Positions 61,101-64,000 of a stretch of 64,000 bases of DNA are shown piece after piece. Each line of letters starts with the position of its first letter. Positions within the stretch are counted from its first letter, which is position 1. The notes beneath the pieces were generated by a model. It ran no database searches, was not told the DNA's origin, and saw only the letters and a list, made by a program, of their open reading frames with translations. This DNA comes from Hahella sp. KA22. Its GTDB lineage: Bacteria > Pseudomonadota > Gammaproteobacteria > Pseudomonadales > Oleiphilaceae. The translations under genes and the position numbers were made by a program. Where the stretch lies: contig NZ_CP035490.1 in assembly GCF_004135205.1 (NCBI RefSeq), forward strand, positions 4,197,644 through 4,261,643, read 5' to 3'.

Positions 61101-64000
61101 GCGGTCACTGAGATATTCAGATTACTGCTGTCGATGGCGCCGGCAACCAGCGTGTAGCTCGCCGTCCAGGTGTCGCTGCTGTTGGAGGCGCTGACCGCTG
61201 CGCCGCCTCCGAAAGCGGTGAAGTTGACGCTTACGGCGCTGATCGTGTCGCTGTTATTGTCGCCGGTGGCGGCGGTGTCATCCCAAGTGGCGGTGACAAT
61301 GTCGCCGATTATGTAGGCGCCGCTGATTCCGCTGGAGCCCGAGATTGAGACCTTGGCGTCGGTCAGTGTCGGCGCGATGTTGTCCACGGTGACATTATCC
61401 GACCCTGATGTAGTTTTAGTGTTGCCCGCGTTGTCTGTCGCCGTCACCGATACGTTGAGATTGGTACTGTCGACCGCGCCGGCAAGAATGGTATAGGTGG
61501 CCGTCCAGGTGTCGGAGCTATTGCTGGCGGCGACGGAAGAGCCGCCAAAGGCGGAGAAGTCAACGCTCACGCCACTGATAGTATCGCTGTTATTCTCGCC
61601 ACCCGTCGTATTGTTCCAAGTGGCGGTGACGATATCGCCAGTCTTGTACGCCCCGCTGGTTCCAGAGCCGCCTGACAGGGAAATATTGCCGGAGGTCACC
61701 GTCGGCGCAATATTATCCACGGTCGCATTGGTGGTATCCGCCGTGGTCTTGCTGACGCCGTCCGAGTCCGTCGCTGTGACGGAGACATTCAAATTGGTTC
61801 CATCAACGGCGCCTGCCGTGATGATATACGTCGCGGTCCAGGTATTCGCCGAATTGCTGGCGGCGACGGAAGAGCCGCCGCCGAATGCGGAGAAATTAAC
61901 GTTTACGCCAGTGATATCGCCATTATTGTCGCCGGAGCCAGTATCGTCCCATGTGGCGGTGACAGTATCGCCGATTTTATAAGCGCCGCTGGTTCCTGAG
62001 GCGCCGGATATAGAAATCTTGGCGTCAGTGACCGTTGGCGGGATCACAGAAAGCGTGACGTCGTTGCCGCTGGAGCCGAGATAGCTCACGGTCAGCGGAA
62101 CGCCATTTAGCGTTGTGGATTTATCCCCTTCCGACAGCCCGTTGAAAATACCGCTGACAGCGTCGCTGGCGTCATTGCTGATAATCGTAAAGCTGTCTCC
62201 GCCGCTGCCCGAATAACTGCCGAGAACGCTGAGCGTGCCTCCCAACGTGACTGCGCCGGTGACATTGTATTGGTCATAGCCGGAACCGGCGGTGGTTCCA
62301 TTGATGCGCGCCACCAACGCGCCGCCGCTGTTAACGGTAAGGCCGTTGCCCAGGGTGAGATCGCCGGGGGAGCTTCCTATTTGTAGTGTAGCGCCGCTGT
62401 TCACAGTCACCAGACCACTGATGGAGCCCTGGCCCTGCAAGGTGGTTCCGCTGGCGACGTTGACTGCGCCTCCAACAGCGCCGCTGACATCCAGGGTTCC
62501 AGCGGACAGCGCAATGGAGCCGGTATTGGTATTGGTTGCGCTCAGCGTCAGCGTTCCCGCTCCGGTTTTAGTCAGTCCGCCGGAGCCGCTGATCACGCCG
62601 GACCAGGTTAGCGCGTTGGCGTGGCTGATCGTCCCATTGCTGGCGCCCAGGCTGAGAGCGTTGTCGACAGTTATCCCGGACCCGGTCACGATGAGAGAGC
62701 CGCCATCCAGCGTCAGTGTCCCAGACCCGAGGTTGCCGTCTCCGGCGATGCTGACGCTTCCTGCGGTGATGTTTAGCCCGCCAGTCTGCGTCTGCGAGCC
62801 CGACAGCGTCAGCGTTCCCGCCCCGGATTTACTCAGAGTTCCAGAGCCGCTGATCACACCCGACCAGGTAATATCGTTAGCGTTGCTCAACGTGGCGTTG
62901 TCTTCCATGGTCAGATTATTGGCGATGGTGACGCCCGACCCTGTCACACTGAGAAGGCTGTTAAGTTTTAATGTCACATTCCCTGATCCCAGATTGGAGC
63001 TATCTGTGATAATCAAGCCGTTTACTCCGTTAACGGACGCTCCGCCTGAGAAAGTATTGGCGCCTGACAAAGTCAATGCGGGACCGCCGATTTTGCCGAA
63101 ACTGCCGCTCCCTGAAATCACGCCGGACAGAACTTTGGCGCCACTCACCGCCCCCACTGTGCCGCCTCCGGCGCCGAGTACGATGGAGTTATCGACAGTA
63201 AAAGTTGCGCCAGACAAAGTCAGCGTCCCGCTATCCAGGGTAATGACGCCACTGGATAAATTTTCATCACTGGAAATCGACAGCGTTCCCGCCGACACAG
63301 TCATCGCGCCACTGTATGAGGCCTCATTACCGGTATTCGTCAAAGTTAGCTTCGCCGCTCCGGTTTTCGTCAATGTGTTAGAGCCGGAAAACAAACCGGA
63401 CGCTGTTATATCAGTGCTGACGCTGAGTGTACTGTCCGCAGCAATATTGATGGCGTTGTTGATCGTGGTCGACCCGGTCACCGCCAGCGTCCCTCCGTTC
63501 AACACCAGCTGCCCGCTTCCCACATTGCTGTCAGACGCTATGCTGAGCGCGCCTGCGCTGATCGTGGTGGTTCCGCTGTAAGTCTGAACTCCTGTCAGCG
63601 TTAGCGCGCCCGCGCCGGTCTTGCTCAGGCTGCCGGTTCCCGCAAATAGGGTTCCGATGGCGCCGGTGTCGCCGCTGCCGTTATTCATTGTCAGCGTAAC
63701 GCCGCCGCCAAGGGTCAGCGTTCCACCAGAAATAGTCGCGCCGGTGGCGGAATCCAGGTCCAGAGTCAGACTCTCCGCCAGACTGGAAGCGGATGTGGCG
63801 GATATCGTCTGCCCCGCCAGGGCGCTGGCGAGAATCAGGGTTTGAGTCCCCGTTGCGTCCGCATTGGCGATGGCGATAGCTTCGCTGAAACTTACCCCAT
63901 CGGTCTGATCAATAGATGCCGTATCGGTGGTGTTGGTGATGTATATGCTGTCGGACTGCACACTGGCGTCCGCCGTGGTGGATTTGGAGCCATCGCTTAA
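52157..64000 (-). CDS. giant modular surface adhesin with internal GlyGly-CTERM-like segment and C-terminal outer-membrane barrel (5' end outside window)
   Basis: At least 3947 codons; open to the window edge, so the true start lies outside (the GTG at 63961 is only the first candidate). N-to-C order: about 15 autotransporter-associated beta-strand repeats (GTGSLSKTGAGALTLTGV); three Ig-like repeats with AYKIGDTVTATWDD; one SYKAGDAVSIQILFDQ domain; eight near-identical 100-aa Ig-like repeats (APSGHSVSFDDSTI); two SDIVASNASLSGFTDN domains; an SbsA-like domain; five cadherin-like repeats (NEDTLVTIDVAANDTD); thrombospondin-3-type calcium repeats (DGDDDGIPDYLD); an anchor-U-like domain. Then comes GGGSGGGAINWTLLLALLGL, a second signal-peptide-like stretch, and an outer-membrane barrel (GYLEFGAYHVSGSQEAGEFK to the end). 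Confidence 0.9.
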   Translation of the reverse strand, partial: LSDGSKSTTADASVQSDSIYITNTTDTASIDQTDGVSFSEAIAIANADATGTQTLILASALAGQTISATSASSLAESLTLDLDSATGATISGGTLTLGGGVTLTMNNGSGDTGAIGTLFAGTGSLSKTGAGALTLTGVQTYSGTTTISAGALSIASDSNVGSGQLVLNGGTLAVTGSTTINNAINIAADSTLSVSTDITASGLFSGSNTLTKTGAAKLTLTNTGNEASYSGAMTVSAGTLSISSDENLSSGVITLDSGTLTLSGATFTVDNSIVLGAGGGTVGAVSGAKVLSGVISGSGSFGKIGGPALTLSGANTFSGGASVNGVNGLIITDSSNLGSGNVTLKLNSLLSVTGSGVTIANNLTMEDNATLSNANDITWSGVISGSGTLSKSGAGTLTLSGSQTQTGGLNITAGSVSIAGDGNLGSGTLTLDGGSLIVTGSGITVDNALSLGASNGTISHANALTWSGVISGSGGLTKTGAGTLTLSATNTNTGSIALSAGTLDVSGAVGGAVNVASGTTLQGQGSISGLVTVNSGATLQIGSSPGDLTLGNGLTVNSGGALVARINGTTAGSGYDQYNVTGAVTLGGTLSVLGSYSGSGGDSFTIISNDASDAVSGIFNGLSEGDKSTTLNGVPLTVSYLGSSGNDVTLSVIPPTVTDAKISISGASGTSGAYKIGDTVTATWDDTGSGDNNGDITGVNVNFSAFGGGSSVAASNSANTWTATYIITAGAVDGTNLNVSVTATDSDGVSKTTADTTNATVDNIAPTVTSGNISLSGGSGTSGAYKTGDIVTATWNNTTGGENNSDTISGVSVDFSAFGGSSVAASNSSDTWTATYTILAGAVDSTNLNVSVTATDNAGNTKTTSGSDNVTVDNIAPTLTDAKVSISGSSGISGAYIIGDIVTATWDDTAATGDNNSDTISAVSVNFTAFGGGAAVSASNSSDTWTASYTLVAGAIDSSNLNISVTATDNAGNTALVADTSNATVDTQAPTVSSVTSSTANGSYKAGDAVSIQILFDQSVIVSGAPQLQLETGATDRNVSYASGSGGATLNFAYTVQSGDTSADLDYTGTGALGLNGGTIVDDAGNAATLTLAAPGAANSLGANKALVIDTTAPSLSLITPVTTPTSDNTPDITFSTDEAGALSLGGSCGTSSSTTISSTGNHSITLTQTDNSSALGDGTYSDCTVTVTDAVGNASTALAITAFTVDTTAPSGHSVSLDDSTVNASEAASQSFTFASAEVGASYSYSISSSGGGTAVTGSGTIASASQQVTGLNLSGLNDGTLTLSVTLTDPAGNAATAVTDTATMDKTAPTGHSVSFDDGVISATEATSQSFTFASAEVGASYSYSISSSGGGTAVTGSGSVTGANQQIASLDLSGLNDGTLTLSVTLTDTAGNAAMAVTDTATLDKTAPSGHSVSFDDSTISSTEATSQSFTFASAEVGASYSYSISSSGGGTAVTGSGSVTGASQQIASLDLSGLNDGTLTLSVTLTDTAGNAATAVTDTATLDKTAPSGHSVSFDDSTINATEAASQSFTFASAEVGASYSYSISSSGGGTSVTGSGTVSSAGQQHTDINVSGLNDGTLTLSVTLTDPAGNAATAVTNTSTLDKSAPTGHSVSFDDSVINASEAASQSFTFASAEVGASYSYSISSAGGGTPVTGSGSISSASQQISGINLSGLSDGTLTLSVTLTDAAGNAATAVTNTASLDQTAPSGQSVSFDDSVINASEASSQSITFASAEVGASFSYSVSSSGGGTPVTGSGTVTSAGQQVSSLNLSGLNDGTLTLSVTLTDTAGNAASAVTNTATLDQTAPSGHSVSFDDSTINASEASSQSFTFASAEVGASYSYSISSSGGGTAVNGSGTIASASQQIASLDLSGLADGTLTLSVTLTDTAGNAATAVTNTAALDATTPSGHSVSFDDGTINATEAASQSFTFASAEAGATFSYSIASSGGGANVTGSGSITSAAQQVTGVNVSGLSDGTLTLSVVVTDASGNAATAVTANATLDATAPTLAETTAVVTPTSDTTPNAGFSTTEAGALAVGGSCGSAAEGAAPSGTQTITLTGTDNSSALADGTYSDCTLTVTDAAGNASSALTLTSFTVDSTAPSGFSVAFSDTIINASEASASAFAFTSGETGADYNYSVTSSGGGTAVTGSGTLSSASQSIALASLSGLSDGALTLSVTLTDVTGNVSAAQTAAATLDTTAPAPSLSSTASAPTNAAFTVAISFGETVSGFVVSDIVAGNASLSGFTDNGGGSYSVTATPSADGAVTLDISASVAQDTAGNNNAAATQFSIVYDGTAPTPVISSSASNPTNAAFTAAIAFGESVSGFAVSDIVASNASLSGFTDNSSGNYSVTVTPTADGSVTLDIAASAAQDNAGNNSAAATQFSLSYDGSGPTLASSTPANGAVDVEYNATLSLTFDEEVAIGGGSATQISLYRSADDELVEAIEVSSAQVVISGATVTVDPTDNFTPNQGYYVRIGAEALTDTLGNAYAGLTSGLSFTVGNHVPEAAADTATTDEDVAVSIKVLDNDSDLDSQLNPASVLVTVASEHGSVSVNTGSGVITYEPDADYNGADSFSYTVEDVHGGISSAALVSITVEAVNDAPVAVADVSSTNEDTLVTIDVAANDTDIDDAVDASTLALVATPSHGAAVLNAGKIDYTPAADFNGSDSFTYTVKDESGALSNVATVIVNVVGVNDVPSAANDSVTTDEDTAVDIAVLDNDVDVDGSLQASTVTIIATASHGSVSVNTSTGVIQYEPTANFNGSDSFTYIVKDNEGAASNIATVAITVNSVNDAPVAVDDAAMLLEDSAHTINVLGNDSDVDGALQPATVEIVDAPLYGSVSINASTGAISYTPSTDFSGIDQFTYRVQDESGAWSNSAVVALTIEALNDAPLANNDSATTNEDIAVVIEVLDNDQDVDGVLDASAISIESAPGMGAVTDNGDGTLTYTPDANVFGVDSFEYSVKDDAGDSSNTATVMIAIAPVNDAPMISGSPTTSILEGQAYSFTPTLVDVDSGALTVTATNRPSWLSLNAATGALTGTPAVGGAGVYSGIVLSVSDGQASASLAAFSITVIGDNDTDGVANDVDTDDDNDGMSDSFELLYGFNPFDSNDAAGDLDGDTISNYQEFVDNTNPNDANDYVDTTPPVVVAPEDITIDAIALYTPVTLRQMLGLASNASDSDVEAMLAVLATDNVDGDNCCSVRAQGLLNNTVLLPPGRNLITYRGVDRKGNAATAMQVINIRPLVSVNKDQISVEGATVQFRVILNGQSPFYPLTVPYVIDSLSTASSSDHNLVDGSVTFTKSGNIGQTEVSVSIALTADSITENDERLIIRLDDRTTNAEDLAGGYDPTNIYDINAGAKIRHVITIVERNVAPDVTLRLRQNGVDAIQVTPDGGLVTVVATVTDPNPGDTHTYNWSATDNALVDTDGNTGNAQLVFSPVSLASGRYKVQLTVADASNATDEARLYFRVVAALPTLDPTVDSDGDGVNDAEEGVADGDDDGIPDYLDNITATNVLPEVASETSSYLVECDPGVRCRLGQFAILGANGGARLEPEELPSLPDINTDDLFEPQGGVFDFEVHELATLGQSVRVVLPQDQPLPANGVYRKFQNNNWTTFVVDANNELHSAPGNPGYCPPPGDDSWETGLISGYYCLQLTIEDGGPNDADGLVNAAVEDPGVVAVDKRTPSDIDSEGGGSGGGAINWTLLLALLGLSILSRRCLPLRASVLAVFLVVSLGAPDASQAADWETMKARLQERGYLEFGAYHVSGSQEAGEFKRGLENEDVTVSINNYDVSRYGYQFLAGYRYHEHMAAEIGFLDLGNVKVSMSASALTPGALEDAVEKNYPVSGSGWTLSNRFFWPVREKITLSAEVGLFLWEGDIQLSGADINPDLKGDTDPLLGLGLNYRLHKNIDASVRLKRAFFDGQHADLMGVGVIWRFKGY
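55030..56490 (-). repeat. five tandem cadherin-like repeats of about 290 bp
   Basis: Each unit of about 97 codons contains DED.AV.I.VLDND.DVDG, a SHGSVSVN strand and a DSF.YTVKD turn, ending in VND. The units are diverged at DNA level, unlike the neighbouring Ig block. Confidence 0.8.
57980..60380 (-). repeat. eight near-identical 300-bp tandem repeats (Ig-like domains)
   Basis: The period is 300 bp: the conserved block CCGCCGGAGCTGCTGATGCT recurs at about 58440, 59640, 59940 and 60240, with close variants at 58740, 59040 and 59340. DNA identity between neighbouring units is so high that recent unequal exchange is likely. A ninth, diverged copy follows one unrelated domain later (57390-57680). 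Confidence 0.9.

Noticed and set aside
62292-63581. 429-codon plus-strand open frame opposite the adhesin repeats
   Set aside because: Pro/Val-rich translation arising from the repeat composition of the adhesin; no start signal or domain.

Overview
The window reads as chromosomal DNA of a marine gammaproteobacterium. The GC-rich housekeeping genes (monomeric NADP isocitrate dehydrogenase, KatG, Tag), the density of secretion-linked proteins (type III chaperone, lipase effector, giant surface adhesin with a GlyGly-CTERM-like tail) and the many regulator/oxidoreductase pairs fit a Hahella-like member of Oceanospirillales. The genus is an inference from gene content; no database was searched.

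Layout. 0-6 kb: small metabolic and repair genes (phosphatase, quinone oxidoreductase with divergent LysR, GRAM and VOC proteins, Tag) and an orphan type III secretion chaperone. 6-11.3 kb: a nested set of paralogues (COG4315-type secreted repeat protein, two exported RTX-like proteins, a second COG4315-type protein) ending in an ECF sigma factor and an RskA-like anti-sigma factor. Four transcription units in this block share one promoter architecture, so the block looks like a self-contained ECF regulon. 11.3-13.6 kb: a small Cys-rich protein and a secreted phosphodiesterase fused to a four-bladed hemopexin domain.

13.7-19.4 kb, all on the minus strand: a chain of small, AT-richer genes of mostly unknown function (one Imm35 immunity protein, one DUF4365 protein). 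They are separated by attC-like sites, with stop codons falling inside the attC cores. There is no integrase in the window, so this looks like a cluster of integron cassettes lacking an integrase (CALIN). An intact IS1380-family element with a 5-bp target duplication has landed in one two-gene cassette, and another cassette gene is decayed. Directly upstream lies a 1751-codon DUF4011-helicase-nuclease gene of the single-gene antiphage type called Hhe.

24.9-32.7 kb: a phytanoyl-CoA dioxygenase family gene, a LysR-controlled oxidoreductase/ester-cyclase/SDR operon, and a MarR-HlyD-DUF2955 efflux operon with two palindromic operators. 33.7-34.6 kb: a decayed IS5-family element. 34.7-43.6 kb: icd, a MATE transporter, a secreted beta-helix protein flanked by two copies of one palindrome and followed by four back-to-back hairpins, and katG. 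43.8-52 kb: stress and regulatory genes (PNPOx-like, ArsR/AHSA1 pair, GST/TetR pair, periplasmic binding protein), a DNase I/CdtB-fold protein carrying a nucleoplasmin-like bipartite nuclear localisation signal (candidate injected effector), and a lipase/immunity-like pair. 52.2-64 kb: most of a giant adhesin, open at the window edge, built from beta-strand repeats, Ig-like repeats and cadherin-like repeats. It ends with a GlyGly-CTERM-like segment that runs without a stop into a signal-peptide-like stretch and an outer-membrane beta-barrel.
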